Below, piece after piece: positions 32,584 to 43,022 of a stretch of DNA of 64,000 nucleotides. Source of the stretch: Bacteriovorax stolpii (lineage in GTDB: Bacteria > Bdellovibrionota > Bacteriovoracia > Bacteriovoracales > Bacteriovoracaceae); the NCBI GenBank assembly GCA_945905815.1, contig CAMDQH010000006.1:1-64000 (forward strand), given 5' to 3'. How positions within the stretch are numbered: the stretch's first letter is position 1; each line of letters starts with the position of its first letter. The notes under the pieces are model-generated. The model saw only the letters and a list, made by a program, of their open reading frames with translations, was not told the DNA's origin and made no database searches. Position numbers and translations under genes: made by a program.

Positions 32584-33696
32584 TTAGAGTTTAAGTGGCA
32601 TAATAATGCCCAAAAACTCTGGTAGATCATCTGCCTTAATAACCACTGGGCTCAATTCATTGTTAAACTCAAAAGTCACATCTGTTTCATTTAAAACTGA
32701 AAGACTCTCTATTAAATATTTTGCATTAAAGCCAATTTCTGTTGCTTTACCTTCATAGACAATAGGAAGTGTTTCATTTGCCTGACCTAGCGCTGGATGA
32801 TTTGTAGAGATAGTAAGCAGTCCAGGGGCGATATTTAACTTAATACCATTGGTCTTCTCGTTTGAGAGGATCTTCACCCGTTTAACTGCATTTAATATTG
32901 CATTACGATCAATATGGAAGCGGTTAGTGGTCTTAGATGGAATTACAGTTTGATATTTAGGGTATTCACGGGCAATCAGACGAATTGATAAATAGTACTC
33001 ATTTCGTGCATTCACAAACATAAATGAATCGTCTAATGAGATTGAAACATCATCTTCTGGATAAGTATCAGCGATTTTTTTAAGTTCATTTATTCCTTTT
33101 CTAGGAATAATGACTCCATCTACTAAAAACTTATTATCTCCGATAAATTCATGAGTATCTAAAAGAGCAAGTCTGTGTCCATCAATAGCAACAGATCTTA
33201 ATTTCGAATCATTTAACTGAAAATAGATACCATTAAGGTACAATCTTGTTTCGTCTGAAGAAATTGCATGTTGAGTTTTATTAATTATATGTGAAATTTG
33301 TTTCGTTTTTAAACGGAATTCTGAGCTTTGGTTTTGAAAATTTAACTGAGGGAACTCATCTGCGCTCGTAATTAGAAGAGAGTAGTTAATGCTTTTACAA
33401 TTTAAATTTAAAAGATTGTTGTTATCTACATTTAAAAACAATTCTTCATTCGGTAGTTCTCTTAAGATATCAGAAATATTCTTGCTGTTTATACAGAAGC
33501 TTCCTTCTTTTTCTATTTTAGCTTTTAAAATAATTTTTGCAGAAACTTCTAAATCAGTCGCAATCAATTCTAAATTTTGACCTTGTGATCTGATTAGACA
33601 GTTCGTAAGTATTGGTCGTGAGTTTTTCTTATCAACAACTGATAGAACTTTATTGATTGCATCACGTAGAACATTCGTCTGTATCGACAGTTTCAT
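32584..33696 (-). CDS. dnaN: DNA polymerase III sliding clamp
   Basis: Three-domain beta-clamp; SVDKKNSRPILTNCLI; C-term EFLGIIMPLKL. Confidence 0.96.
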   Translation of the reverse strand: MKLSIQTNVLRDAINKVLSVVDKKNSRPILTNCLIRSQGQNLELIATDLEVSAKIILKAKIEKEGSFCINSKNISDILRELPNEELFLNVDNNNLLNLNCKSINYSLLITSADEFPQLNFQNQSSEFRLKTKQISHIINKTQHAISSDETRLYLNGIYFQLNDSKLRSVAIDGHRLALLDTHEFIGDNKFLVDGVIIPRKGINELKKIADTYPEDDVSISLDDSFMFVNARNEYYLSIRLIAREYPKYQTVIPSKTTNRFHIDRNAILNAVKRVKILSNEKTNGIKLNIAPGLLTISTNHPALGQANETLPIVYEGKATEIGFNAKYLIESLSVLNETDVTFEFNNELSPVVIKADDLPEFLGIIMPLKL

Positions 33697-33783
33697 TTTT
33701 AATCCTTAGAAGCGGTCTCAATGTTTTAACTTCTAGAGTTCGTTTTATCAAGTCTCGGGATTGTTCCCCATTTCTCTTCTCTC

Positions 33784-34110
33784 TTATTATATTCTTTATA
33801 TTTCTTAATACTAATAAGCGCGGACAGTGTGGATCATATTTTGAGGATGTAATAATTAAGGGTGTTTAGGGTTCTTTTTTCCTTATTTCATCCACTCACT
33901 CATAACTTTGTCATAATTTTACGTTCGTATATCTTATGTAATTTTAGGCTATCTTCTTTGTTATCCACATTAAAAATAAATTCTTTTTGGACGGTGCTTT
34001 GAGTCAGCAATCTTTTTAAGAATAACCCAGCTTGTTATTCTTTTTTAACCCACATTTTCTCAACATTGTTGATAACTCGGATGTGGATTTGATCTTTTCA
34101 ACATTGTGTT
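33784..34110. promoter_or_regulatory. Candidate oriC: DnaA-box cluster with adjacent AT-rich stretch
   Basis: TTATCCACA at 33961-33969; TTATCAACA (minus) at 34067-34075; TGATCCACA (minus) at 33828-33836; weaker AAATCCACA (minus) 34082-34090 and TTTTCAACA 34095-34103; AT-rich 33784-33819; in the dnaA-dnaN gap. Confidence 0.8.
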
Positions 34111-34226
34111 GTGTTAATTTGTTCATTTACTTCAAATTTATTTACTTATTATAACTAGTCACCAGTACCAGAAATTCTGATATTGGTGGCAGTCTTAAAA
34201 AATGTGAAAAATTAGTGAAATAGTAT

Positions 34227-35831
34227 TTAGAACTGTTTTTCGATATCTAAAACATGCTGTGCAAGAAGTGAATCTGCTTTTATACGGTCACGAACAGTAT
34301 TGATTGCATGAAGTACTGTCGAGTGGTCGCGCCCACCGAAGTATTGCCCATTCTCTTTTAAAGTAGGCTTTATGAGTTTATTAATAAGATACATAGACAC
34401 CTGACGTGGCAGTGCTACTTCCTTGGTCTTTGCCTTACCTCGAAGATCACCAAGAGGTATTTTGAAGTGATTACAAACTGTTTTTGTAATTGTCTCAATA
34501 GTTATGAGTTTTTGGTTCTCTAGCTCTTCGTTTAAATTTAGATGCTCTTTTGCTACTTCAAGGTCGATATCTATTTTAAGTATTGATGTCACTGCACCAA
34601 GTTTTATTAAACAACCCTCTAATTCACGGATATTACTTTTCACGCATTTAGCAATCAGATTAACAACATCATCACTGAGGTAGATGTCTTTTTCCACTGC
34701 TTTTTTCTTAAGAATAGCGATACGAGTTTCAAGGTCTGGTTGTTGTACTTCAACTGGTAAAGCAGAAGAAAGCCTAGTTCTTATCCTGTCTTCAATTCCA
34801 TCAATTTCTTTAGGTGGTTTATCAGAGGTAAAAACTAATTGTTTTCCTCTTTCTATGAGCTCATTAAAAATATGAAAAAATTGGTCTTGTGTTCCAGTTC
34901 GATTTTTTAACTCATGTATATCGTCAATAATTAAGAGATCAGTCTTTTCCACATACTTTTGTCTAAATTCTGGAAATTTTTGACTCTGCATGGCCTGGAT
35001 CATCTCATTCATGAACTTATTTGCTGAAGTTATTGAAATGCGCATGGTCGGATTGGTGTTTTGAACACAATTAGCAATTGCATGGATTAAATGAGTTTTT
35101 CCGAGCCCAGAATTTCCGTAAACGTACAGAGCTGGATATGTTTTGCCTGGGTCTTTAGCAACTGCCATAGCAAGAGCATGAGCTATATTGTTAGAAGGAC
35201 CTATTATAAAATTTGCAAAGGTTTTGTGAATATCTAGTTGAGAAGAAGAGGGCGAAGACATGTGCTCTATAACTCGTGAATCAACCGCTTTTAATAAATC
35301 ATCTTTCGTATGGGCGAGATCTTGAATGATGAATGTATTATTTTTTGGTAATTCCGTTTTTTTCTCAGTTTTTAAACTATTTAATATGTTTTCTTCATTA
35401 GAACTCATGGATCTAGTGGTTCCAAGGACTTGAACGTTTAACTGATACTCTTTTCCAAGAATTTCTATCAAGGCCTGTTTGATTGTCTCAATATAGTGAG
35501 TTTCAATCATTTTCTTGATGAAGCTTGTGGTTACTACGAATTCTACAACGTCTTGGTTTACGGCCGAGACGGTAAATGTATTTAAAAAGTAGGCATGGAA
35601 CTTATTCGGGTTAATAAGAGTCTTTATATGCTCCAGCAGCGCTTCGGTGATTGTTTTTAGCTCTTCAAATAGAAACTCTGGTTCAAGCTTAGGCTGTGCG
35701 GATGCCAGCGCTTTTATGGTTTGTCCTATTACAACCGGAGAAACCGGTACTTCAGTCTTTCTTATAACTGGCTGCACGTCGTTAAGGCTGCCTAGCTTCA
35801 AAAAATGATCAAAAGGGAACTTTTGTGTCAT
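34227..35831 (-). CDS. dnaA: Chromosomal replication initiator DnaA
   Basis: YGNSGLGKTHLIHAIAN, DLLIIDDIHELKN, C-terminal GRDHSTVLHAINTV. Confidence 0.98.
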   Translation of the reverse strand: MTQKFPFDHFLKLGSLNDVQPVIRKTEVPVSPVVIGQTIKALASAQPKLEPEFLFEELKTITEALLEHIKTLINPNKFHAYFLNTFTVSAVNQDVVEFVVTTSFIKKMIETHYIETIKQALIEILGKEYQLNVQVLGTTRSMSSNEENILNSLKTEKKTELPKNNTFIIQDLAHTKDDLLKAVDSRVIEHMSSPSSSQLDIHKTFANFIIGPSNNIAHALAMAVAKDPGKTYPALYVYGNSGLGKTHLIHAIANCVQNTNPTMRISITSANKFMNEMIQAMQSQKFPEFRQKYVEKTDLLIIDDIHELKNRTGTQDQFFHIFNELIERGKQLVFTSDKPPKEIDGIEDRIRTRLSSALPVEVQQPDLETRIAILKKKAVEKDIYLSDDVVNLIAKCVKSNIRELEGCLIKLGAVTSILKIDIDLEVAKEHLNLNEELENQKLITIETITKTVCNHFKIPLGDLRGKAKTKEVALPRQVSMYLINKLIKPTLKENGQYFGGRDHSTVLHAINTVRDRIKADSLLAQHVLDIEKQF

Positions 35832-35953
35832 TGGCCCTACAAATTTGGTTGAGTACTATTAAAAAAGTTTTAATGAAGTAACACTCTCAAAAATGAAATT
35901 CAATCTTTGGCCTCTTACAAGAACTTACTCTGACGCCTTGTTTTATAAAAATT

Positions 35954-35982
35954 ATTGACTCCATTACACTTTTACCGTAGAT
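35954..35982 (+). promoter_or_regulatory. Possible sigma70-type promoter for rpmH
   Basis: TTGACT, about 17 nt, then TAGATAAT; weak -10. Confidence 0.35.
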
Positions 35983-36027
35983 AATTATTTCCCAAATCAA
36001 GCAAAGTACCTTTTCGAGGAAGAACAT

Positions 36028-36186
36028 ATGAGTATGCAAAAAAGAACGTGGCAACCTAAGAAAACCAAGAGACTTCGTGATCATGGCTTTCTCAAAAGAA
36101 TGTCATCTGTTGGTGGTAAGAAAGTAATCGCTCGTCGTCGTGCTAAAGGACGTAAGAGTCTTACTGTTTCTACTGGTATTAAGTAA
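36028..36186 (+). CDS. rpmH: 50S ribosomal protein L34
   Basis: [52 protein letters not shown], 52 aa; missing from the supplied ORF track (too short). Confidence 0.97.
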   Translation: MSMQKRTWQPKKTKRLRDHGFLKRMSSVGGKKVIARRRAKGRKSLTVSTGIK

Positions 36187-36196
36187 GAAGTAAGAG

Positions 36197-36556
36197 ATGA
36201 CTGGCCCTGCTACTTTTGGCTTACCTAAATCTCTTAAACTGACCCAAAAAAAAGATTTTGAATACCTCCGTGAGCAAAGTCAAAGAGGTTTTGCTCACCC
36301 GTTGGTTTGTTTCCACAAGCCTTCACATAACAATGGTGTTTGCGCCCGGTTTGCCCTCAGTGTTTCCCGGAAAATCGGCAAATCCCATGACCGTAATCGC
36401 TTAAAACGTTTATTAAAAGAAGCCTTCCGTCTGCATCCTCACATCCGTAACAAGCCATTGGACATGTTGTTTGTGATTATTAAGAAACCTGACAGTGAAG
36501 AACAGCTGCTGACGGCTTTTAATAAGGTCGTAAATTATATTTGCGGCGCGAAATGA
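36197..36556 (+). CDS. rnpA: Ribonuclease P protein component
   Basis: [28 protein letters not shown]. Confidence 0.95.
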   Translation: MTGPATFGLPKSLKLTQKKDFEYLREQSQRGFAHPLVCFHKPSHNNGVCARFALSVSRKIGKSHDRNRLKRLLKEAFRLHPHIRNKPLDMLFVIIKKPDSEEQLLTAFNKVVNYICGAK

Positions 36557-36762
36557 ACCGGCTTGCGGGTATTTTAATTAGATTTTATAAATTTTTTATT
36601 TCTCCCTTACTAGGTCCCAACTGTCGCTTTTATCCATCATGCTCTCAATATTCACTCGAATGCTTTAGAAAGTTTTCTTTCCTTAAAGCTTTATGGTATT
36701 CATCCAAGCGAATTTGCAAATGTCATCCGTATCATCCGGGAGGGGTAGATCCTGTACCCTAA
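36553..36762 (+). CDS. yidD: Membrane protein insertion efficiency factor YidD
   Basis: [27 protein letters not shown]...[17 protein letters not shown] overlap with rnpA. Confidence 0.95.
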   Translation: MNRLAGILIRFYKFFISPLLGPNCRFYPSCSQYSLECFRKFSFLKALWYSSKRICKCHPYHPGGVDPVP

Positions 36763-36786
36763 TCCTATGTCTTTATTGGAGAAAAA

Positions 36787-38247
36787 ATGGGTTCTGAACA
36801 AAAAAATGCCTTTCTAGCGATTTCTTTATCTGCTTTAATTTTATTTGGTTGGCAGTTCTATTTTGCCCCAAAAAAGCCGGCGAACGCCCCTACAGAGGCG
36901 CCCGTTTCAACCCCGATCCAAGTGGCTGGTAAAACGGACTCTACTTCCGTAGGTGGTCCTATAGAACCAAATGCAGCAGTTGCTTCTACTTTCTCACTCA
37001 ATAGAGGCGAAGTTTCTGTTTCTTTTGACAACAATTTAGCCATGAATGACTTCAAAAATCCTCAGGCAGCTTTCGAGTTTAAAGATACTGTTGGTGCAGC
37101 GAAACCATTAAAAATTGATTTTGATTTTGGTCAAGGTTTTCAATCGGTCAATCTTGTTCAATCCGGCGAGAATAAGTTCTATGATGCTGCTCTTGATCTA
37201 ACTGTTACGACAGGATTGGATGAAAAAGGTGTTGCAGCTTTTAATGTAACATCTTCTAAGGTTTTCCGTTCACGCATTCAATTTGCTAGCGAAACAAAGA
37301 AACTTGAGAACGGACAGCAACGTTTTTTTGATATCTACACTGATACCTTAACTCATTTAACTATTAATGATGAAGAGTCTAAAGATCAGGCCATAAAATG
37401 GGCCGGTATTGATTTTAACTACCATATGTTTGGACTTTATTTTGATAAACCTACAGACCTAATATACCAAAATACGACTAATTCTATTCTTTCTATTCAC
37501 TCAAATAAGTCTGAGAACGCGTTTAGTTTTAATGTTGTTTATGTCAAAAAAGACTACGATTACCTCGCCAGCCTAGGTCACAACCTTCAAAATGCTGTGG
37601 ATTTTGGAATCTGGGGTTTCTTTGCAGTATGGATCTTAAAAGGTCTTCAATATTTCTACACTTGGGTGCCTAACTACGGTATATCGATTATTCTTCTTAC
37701 GTTTCTTATTAGAATGATTACTTTTCCTCTTCAGTACAAATCAATTGTATCGATGAAGAAACTTCAATTGGTTCAACCAGAATTAACAAAAATCCGTGAA
37801 AAGTTTAAAGATGATCCACAAAGAATGCAGAAAGAAAGCATGGAGCTTTTTAAAAAATCTGGCGCCAATCCCATTGGAGGATGTCTTCCACTTGTACTTC
37901 AGATGCCGGTCTTTTTTGCCTTCTATAAAGTCTTGAATAACTCAGTTGAATTAGTGGGCGCTCCTTTTTATATGTGGATTCACGATCTTTCTAATAAAGA
38001 TCCATATTTTGTTCTTCCTGTACTTATGACAGGGGCCATGTTTCTTCAGCAAAAAATGACTCCGAATACAATTTCGGATCCAGTCCAGAAAAAAGTCATG
38101 ATGTTTATGCCGCTTATTTTTGGATTTATTATGAAGGATCTTCCATCTGGATTGAGCTTGTATATTTTTGTCTCAACCCTTCTTGGTATTCTTCAACAGG
38201 TTTTTGTTTTCAACGCTAAGAAGAGCCCAGATCCTGTTGTTGTATGA
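36787..38247 (+). CDS. yidC: Membrane protein insertase YidC
   Basis: YGISIILLTFLIRMITFPLQYKSIVSMKKLQLVQPEL; KKSGANPIGGCLPLVLQMPVFFAFY. Confidence 0.96.
   Translation: MGSEQKNAFLAISLSALILFGWQFYFAPKKPANAPTEAPVSTPIQVAGKTDSTSVGGPIEPNAAVASTFSLNRGEVSVSFDNNLAMNDFKNPQAAFEFKDTVGAAKPLKIDFDFGQGFQSVNLVQSGENKFYDAALDLTVTTGLDEKGVAAFNVTSSKVFRSRIQFASETKKLENGQQRFFDIYTDTLTHLTINDEESKDQAIKWAGIDFNYHMFGLYFDKPTDLIYQNTTNSILSIHSNKSENAFSFNVVYVKKDYDYLASLGHNLQNAVDFGIWGFFAVWILKGLQYFYTWVPNYGISIILLTFLIRMITFPLQYKSIVSMKKLQLVQPELTKIREKFKDDPQRMQKESMELFKKSGANPIGGCLPLVLQMPVFFAFYKVLNNSVELVGAPFYMWIHDLSNKDPYFVLPVLMTGAMFLQQKMTPNTISDPVQKKVMMFMPLIFGFIMKDLPSGLSLYIFVSTLLGILQQVFVFNAKKSPDPVVV
36955..36970 (+). repeat. CCTATAG dyad, copy 1 (GGTCCTATAGAACCAA)
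   Basis: Direct read; inside yidC. Confidence 0.8.
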
Positions 38248-39611
38248 AGTTTCTTTATTCGGATGAACCGATTATTGCCTGCAGTACATGTAATCATGCT
38301 AACGCGGCTTTGGCGGTTCTCCGGATCTCTGGTTTTAAGCACTTAGATACTCTTTTGCCCTTTTTTAGTCATTCTGGTCCTATAGAACCAAGGCGTGTTT
38401 ATTACACGAAACTTCGCTCTGGTGATGAAGTTTTAGATGATATATGTCTTACATATTTTGAGGGTCCAAAAAGTTATAATGGCGAAAATATTCTTGAGCT
38501 CTCCATTCATGGAAACACTCTTAATACCGAAAGAATTTTAAAGTTTTTCATCGATAAAGCTAATTGTCGATTAGCAGCTCCAGGTGAATTTACCTATCGC
38601 GGTTTAAAAAATAAAAAACTCACACTATCTCAAGTTGAAGGTTTGGATTTATTTCTCAATGCAAATTCTGGTTACGCCTTAGACCAAGGACTTTCTCTTT
38701 TAAGTGGGAATCTTCAAGAAATTTATACAGAGCTTTATGATCTTTTTCTTAAGCATAAGTCCGCCCTAGAACTATCAATTGATTTTGGTGATGACGTAGG
38801 GGAGGAGACAGCTAAAGGTTATTTTAATTCTTCGCTAATTGATTTTAAGAAAAAATTTACAACACTTCATCGTCGAGTCATTACAATGGAGCATAATTTA
38901 CTTCAACCTGAAATTGTGTTGGCCGGGCTTCCTAACTCTGGAAAAAGTTCTCTGTTTAATCATTTACTCAGAGAGGAACGAGCTATCGTTTCAGCTTTGG
39001 CCGGTACTACCCGAGATTATCTTTCTGAGAGTTTGGTTATCGAGGGAGTTAAATATAAATTGATTGATACTGCTGGCATTCGTGAAGCCACAGACCTGAT
39101 TGAAGCCGAAGGAATTAAGCGTACTAAAAATAAAATGCAGCACAGTTTTTTTTCGATACTTCTCATAAACCCCCTGGAAATGAGACATGAGTTTTCTGAT
39201 TTAGCTAAACTGCATTTTGATGCCGTTTATTTCACACATAAAGATGTTAATGGATTTGCAGAAGCTCATAAAAAAGTCATAAAAGACTTTCCTCAATTTG
39301 GTCCTATGGGGGCAATTGATTTATTAAATTCCCAATCCGAGCTCGAGGTAGATCTTTTTACTTTTATAAATAAAAAATACCTAACTCTTACGAAAGATAA
39401 ACCAATTTTATTGGATAGGCACAAGATATTGATTTCTGAAGTGAATACTCATCTTGATCGTTATGTAAAATTAACCACTTACGAGACTGATGTAGCTGTT
39501 TTGTCCCATGAATTAAATATCTTGGCCACTTGTCTATCAGAACTCCTAGGTATAGTTTCCCCTGATCAAATCTTAAATTCTATTTTTTCAAACTTTTGTA
39601 TCGGAAAATAG
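38244..39611 (+). CDS. mnmE: tRNA modification GTPase MnmE
   Basis: GEFTYRGLKNKKLTLSQVEGL; GLPNSGKSSLFNHLL; GTTRDYL; DTAGIRE; C-terminal FCIGK. Confidence 0.97.
   Translation: MKFLYSDEPIIACSTCNHANAALAVLRISGFKHLDTLLPFFSHSGPIEPRRVYYTKLRSGDEVLDDICLTYFEGPKSYNGENILELSIHGNTLNTERILKFFIDKANCRLAAPGEFTYRGLKNKKLTLSQVEGLDLFLNANSGYALDQGLSLLSGNLQEIYTELYDLFLKHKSALELSIDFGDDVGEETAKGYFNSSLIDFKKKFTTLHRRVITMEHNLLQPEIVLAGLPNSGKSSLFNHLLREERAIVSALAGTTRDYLSESLVIEGVKYKLIDTAGIREATDLIEAEGIKRTKNKMQHSFFSILLINPLEMRHEFSDLAKLHFDAVYFTHKDVNGFAEAHKKVIKDFPQFGPMGAIDLLNSQSELEVDLFTFINKKYLTLTKDKPILLDRHKILISEVNTHLDRYVKLTTYETDVAVLSHELNILATCLSELLGIVSPDQILNSIFSNFCIGK
38376..38391 (+). repeat. CCTATAG dyad, copy 2 (GGTCCTATAGAACCAA)
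   Basis: Direct read; inside mnmE. Confidence 0.8.
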
Positions 39612-39613
39612 AT

Positions 39614-39629
39614 TGTTCCACGTGGAACA
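39614..39629. promoter_or_regulatory. parS centromere-like site 1
   Basis: Perfect 16-bp palindrome TGTTCCACGTGGAACA, mnmE-mnmG gap. Confidence 0.93.
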
Positions 39630-39644
39630 TTTGTTGGGGATTAA

Positions 39645-41495
39645 ATGCAAACTTTCGACATCACCATAGTTGGCGGCGGACATGCTGGAATTGAAGCCGC
39701 TCATATAGCCGCTCAGTTTGGAGTCAGTGTTGCTATTATTACTATGCCTGGAATTGGTCTTGGCTCTGCTCCATGTAACCCTTCTGTAGGTGGAGTTGGC
39801 AAAGGTCAAGTTGTCCGTGAACTAGATGCATTGGGCGGCTTAATGGGAATCTTGGCAGATAAAGCTGGGATCCAGTTCCGCACCTTGAATGACTCAAAAG
39901 GATTTGCTGTTCAGTCTACCAGAGTCCAAATCGACAAAGATCTCTACTCACAAAGAGCCGAAGAACTCATTGCTAATATACCTAACATTTCTGTTATTAG
40001 AGAGAAGGTTCTCGAGATTAAACCCTCCGAGGATAACTTTGAAATTACAACGAGTAAGCGGTCCTATAGGACCAAGAAAATAATTATGACAGTTGGTACT
40101 TTCCTCAATGGAAAGTTACACACAGGTTCAAGTCAAACATTAGGCGGAAGGGTTGATTGCGAGCCTTCTCGTGGTCTACAAACACTTTTTAGCGACATCA
40201 AGACACTTCCATTAAGGTTTAAGACTGGAACGCCTCCCAGGATTGATAAAAAGACAATCGACTATACAAAGCTAGATGAGCAACCATCCGATTCTACCGT
40301 TAGAAACTTTCATTGTTTGCATGATCCCTTTACGCGACTTTCTGAGCAGGTTTCATGTTTCCTTGCACGAACCAATCATGAAACAATGGGCATTATACGC
40401 GCTAATAAAGAAAAAAGTCCGATGTTTAACGGCCAAATTAAAGGTGTGGGTGCTCGTTATTGTCCATCAATTGAAGATAAGGCTTATCGATATCCTGATA
40501 AGAATGTTCACCATGTTTTCATAGAACCCGAGGGACTTAAGCTCGATACTATGTATCCTTCAGGTATTTCTTCCTCTTTGCCGGCCGATGTTCAGTTAGA
40601 ATACGTGCGGTCTATTGAAGGTTTGGAGAAAGCTGAGATTCTGGTCTATGGATACGCGGTTGAGTATGACGTTATTGATACAACAGAACTAAAAATTACC
40701 CTGGAACACAATCAAATCCCGAATTTATATTTCGCTGGGCAGGTAAATGGTACTTCTGGCTACGAGGAAGCCGCTGGTCAAGGCTTCATCGCTGGTGCCA
40801 ACGCCACCTTGGCCCTTTTAGGACTAGATCCACTAATTTTGAGTAGGCATGAAAGTTACATTGGTGTGATGATCGAAGATTTGACTTCAAATACAAGAGA
40901 TGAGCCTTACCGATTGTTCACTGCCCGTTCAGAAAATAGACTTTTCATACGTGAAGACAATTCTATTCAACGTATGTTTCCATATCGATCTCAGTTATTG
41001 CTAAATACTACGCTCGATATCTATCAAAAAATATTTTTGCATGATTTTGAAGAGCTTTTAGATTTTTGTGATGAAACAATGATTCCAGAATATTCACCAT
41101 TAATCTTAGAATTCTCTGGAGAAGGTGATCTTCAGAAATTATCGCGAAGAATGAGTGTTACCGAAATCTTAAAACAAGCATGGTTAAATCCAATTTCTAC
41201 ACTTGAGAGAGTGCTAGGGTACCATGGGGTCGTGGTTCCACTCGATTTAATCCGAACTGTGGCCATTTCTAAGAAATATGATGGATATATTAAGAATTCA
41301 CAGGTTCAGCATGAGAAATTAAAGAAAATGGATGGAATGAAGATCGATTGGCAAAATATCAGTTCATCAAAAAATATTTCTTTTGAATGCAGACAAAGAG
41401 TAACTCGAATTAAGCCTGAAACCTTCGGGCAGTTAAAACTTATTGAAGGCATTCGACCTGCTACTCTCGCAGTAGTTGCTGCCAAGGCGCTATAA
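39645..41495 (+). CDS. mnmG: tRNA uridine 5-carboxymethylaminomethyl modification enzyme MnmG
   Basis: VGGGHAGIEAAHIAAQFG; CNPSVGGVGKGQVVRELDALGGLMG; FAGQVNGTSGYEEAAGQGFIAGANA. Confidence 0.97.
   Translation: MQTFDITIVGGGHAGIEAAHIAAQFGVSVAIITMPGIGLGSAPCNPSVGGVGKGQVVRELDALGGLMGILADKAGIQFRTLNDSKGFAVQSTRVQIDKDLYSQRAEELIANIPNISVIREKVLEIKPSEDNFEITTSKRSYRTKKIIMTVGTFLNGKLHTGSSQTLGGRVDCEPSRGLQTLFSDIKTLPLRFKTGTPPRIDKKTIDYTKLDEQPSDSTVRNFHCLHDPFTRLSEQVSCFLARTNHETMGIIRANKEKSPMFNGQIKGVGARYCPSIEDKAYRYPDKNVHHVFIEPEGLKLDTMYPSGISSSLPADVQLEYVRSIEGLEKAEILVYGYAVEYDVIDTTELKITLEHNQIPNLYFAGQVNGTSGYEEAAGQGFIAGANATLALLGLDPLILSRHESYIGVMIEDLTSNTRDEPYRLFTARSENRLFIREDNSIQRMFPYRSQLLLNTTLDIYQKIFLHDFEELLDFCDETMIPEYSPLILEFSGEGDLQKLSRRMSVTEILKQAWLNPISTLERVLGYHGVVVPLDLIRTVAISKKYDGYIKNSQVQHEKLKKMDGMKIDWQNISSSKNISFECRQRVTRIKPETFGQLKLIEGIRPATLAVVAAKAL
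40060..40075 (+). repeat. CCTATAG dyad, copy 3 (GGTCCTATAGGACCAA; perfect 14-bp palindrome)
   Basis: Direct read; inside mnmG. Confidence 0.85.
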
Positions 41496-42130
41496 TGCTA
41501 GATTTCTCAATTAGGTACCTCAATATACTAAAAACTCAATTCGAAGGTCTTAATCTCACCAAGATTCTCGAGCAAGATGAGTTTTATCACAAGCAGATTC
41601 TTGATTCGATACTTCCTTATCAAGAGTCCAAACTCTTTCAAGACGATGTTAAAAAAACGGGTCTGGTTGTAGACGTAGGTTTCGGTGGGGGATTTCCTAT
41701 CCTTCCGCTTGCAAAACTACTTCCTCATGTCAGGTTCATAGGAGTGGAGTCACGGAAGAAGAAAGCCGAAGCTGTAACTATAATTGCACAAGAACTGGGT
41801 CTAACGAATGTGACACTTGTTCACTCTCGTCTAGAAGATTTTCTCTTTGATAAACCTGCGACGATTACTTTTAAAGCAGTTGGAACTATTGGCGATTATT
41901 TACCAGCTATTAGCAGTAAATTTCCCATAAAAGCTTTCTTTTATAAAGGACCAAGCTTCCTTGAACTAGAGGGTGAACAGATAAAGAAAATCAAAAAAGA
42001 TTGGAAACTTATAGAAAATCAGGAAATTAAAGTACCGGGAACTCAACAACGTTTCTTGGTTTCTTTTTCTTCGTGTAATGTTCCACGTGGAACAGCTAAA
42101 TCACTTGTCAAACTAACCGACTTTCTCTAA
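41495..42130 (+). CDS. rsmG: 16S rRNA m7G methyltransferase RsmG
   Basis: VVDVGFGGGFPILPLAKLLPHVRFIGVESRKKKAEAV; position after mnmG. Confidence 0.92.
   Translation: MLDFSIRYLNILKTQFEGLNLTKILEQDEFYHKQILDSILPYQESKLFQDDVKKTGLVVDVGFGGGFPILPLAKLLPHVRFIGVESRKKKAEAVTIIAQELGLTNVTLVHSRLEDFLFDKPATITFKAVGTIGDYLPAISSKFPIKAFFYKGPSFLELEGEQIKKIKKDWKLIENQEIKVPGTQQRFLVSFSSCNVPRGTAKSLVKLTDFL
42079..42094. promoter_or_regulatory. parS centromere-like site 2
   Basis: Perfect TGTTCCACGTGGAACA inside the rsmG 3' end. Confidence 0.93.
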
Positions 42131-42165
42131 AACTAGATCTCTCGAAACCAAACTGTGAGGACTAA

Positions 42166-43011
42166 ATGGCTAAAATCATAGCGATTACGAACCAGAAAGG
42201 TGGCGTCGGAAAGACGACTACTTCAGTCAACTTAAGCGCATCACTCGCTGCAGCAGAAAAAAGAACGCTTCTAATCGATCTTGATCCCCAGGGCAACGCT
42301 AGTTCTTGTTTAGGGATGGATAAAGACACCTTTATTAAGGCCAATATTTATCATGCGCTCATTAATGAAGAGAATTTTGAGAACTGTATATATAAGACAG
42401 ATCTTCCATCTTTAGATGTTTGCCCATCAAATAATGATCTTGTTGGTGCTGAACTTGAACTTGTTCACATGTTTGCTCGTGAGTCTAAATTGAAAGTTGC
42501 TCTCGAGGCAATTCAGCACAAATATGATTACATTATTATTGATTGTGCTCCTTCATTAAACCTTTTAACAGTGAATGCATTTACAGCAGCACACTCTTAC
42601 TTGGTTCCAATGCAAACTGAGTATTTAGCAATGGAAGGGCTTTCTCAGCTTTTAAATACAGTAAGACTTATTCGAGCTTCGCTAAATCCAAAACTGACTT
42701 TGGAAGGCATTCTGCTCACTATGTATGATTCAAGAAATAATCTTTGTAAGTTAGTTGCTAACGATCTAATGACCCACTTTAAAGAAGATATTTTTAAATC
42801 AATAATTCCAAGAAATGTGAAGCTTTCTGAATGCACGAGCTTTGGGAAGCCTATTATTCTTTATGATATTACTTCAAAGGGAAGTGAAGCGTATCTGTCT
42901 TTGGCGAGAGAAATAATTCTTAAGTCAGAGGTTAAATCTGGGCCTGCTCAGGTGAAATTATCTATTACAAACCAAATTCCAAAATTTGATGACTATCAAG
43001 TTAACCCTTAG
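42166..43011 (+). CDS. parA: Chromosome partitioning ATPase ParA
   Basis: AITNQKGGVGKTTTSVNLSASLA; DLDPQGNASSCLG. Confidence 0.97.
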   Translation: MAKIIAITNQKGGVGKTTTSVNLSASLAAAEKRTLLIDLDPQGNASSCLGMDKDTFIKANIYHALINEENFENCIYKTDLPSLDVCPSNNDLVGAELELVHMFARESKLKVALEAIQHKYDYIIIDCAPSLNLLTVNAFTAAHSYLVPMQTEYLAMEGLSQLLNTVRLIRASLNPKLTLEGILLTMYDSRNNLCKLVANDLMTHFKEDIFKSIIPRNVKLSECTSFGKPIILYDITSKGSEAYLSLAREIILKSEVKSGPAQVKLSITNQIPKFDDYQVNP

Positions 43012-43022
43012 GAGTAATCGTT

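Noticed and set aside
35887-36084. 65-aa minus-strand ORF over the rpmH region
   Set aside because: Antisense to rpmH (36028-36186), which is a clear L34.
39300-39313. GGTCCTATGGGGGC in mnmE
   Set aside because: Only the left half matches the dyad; right arm absent.
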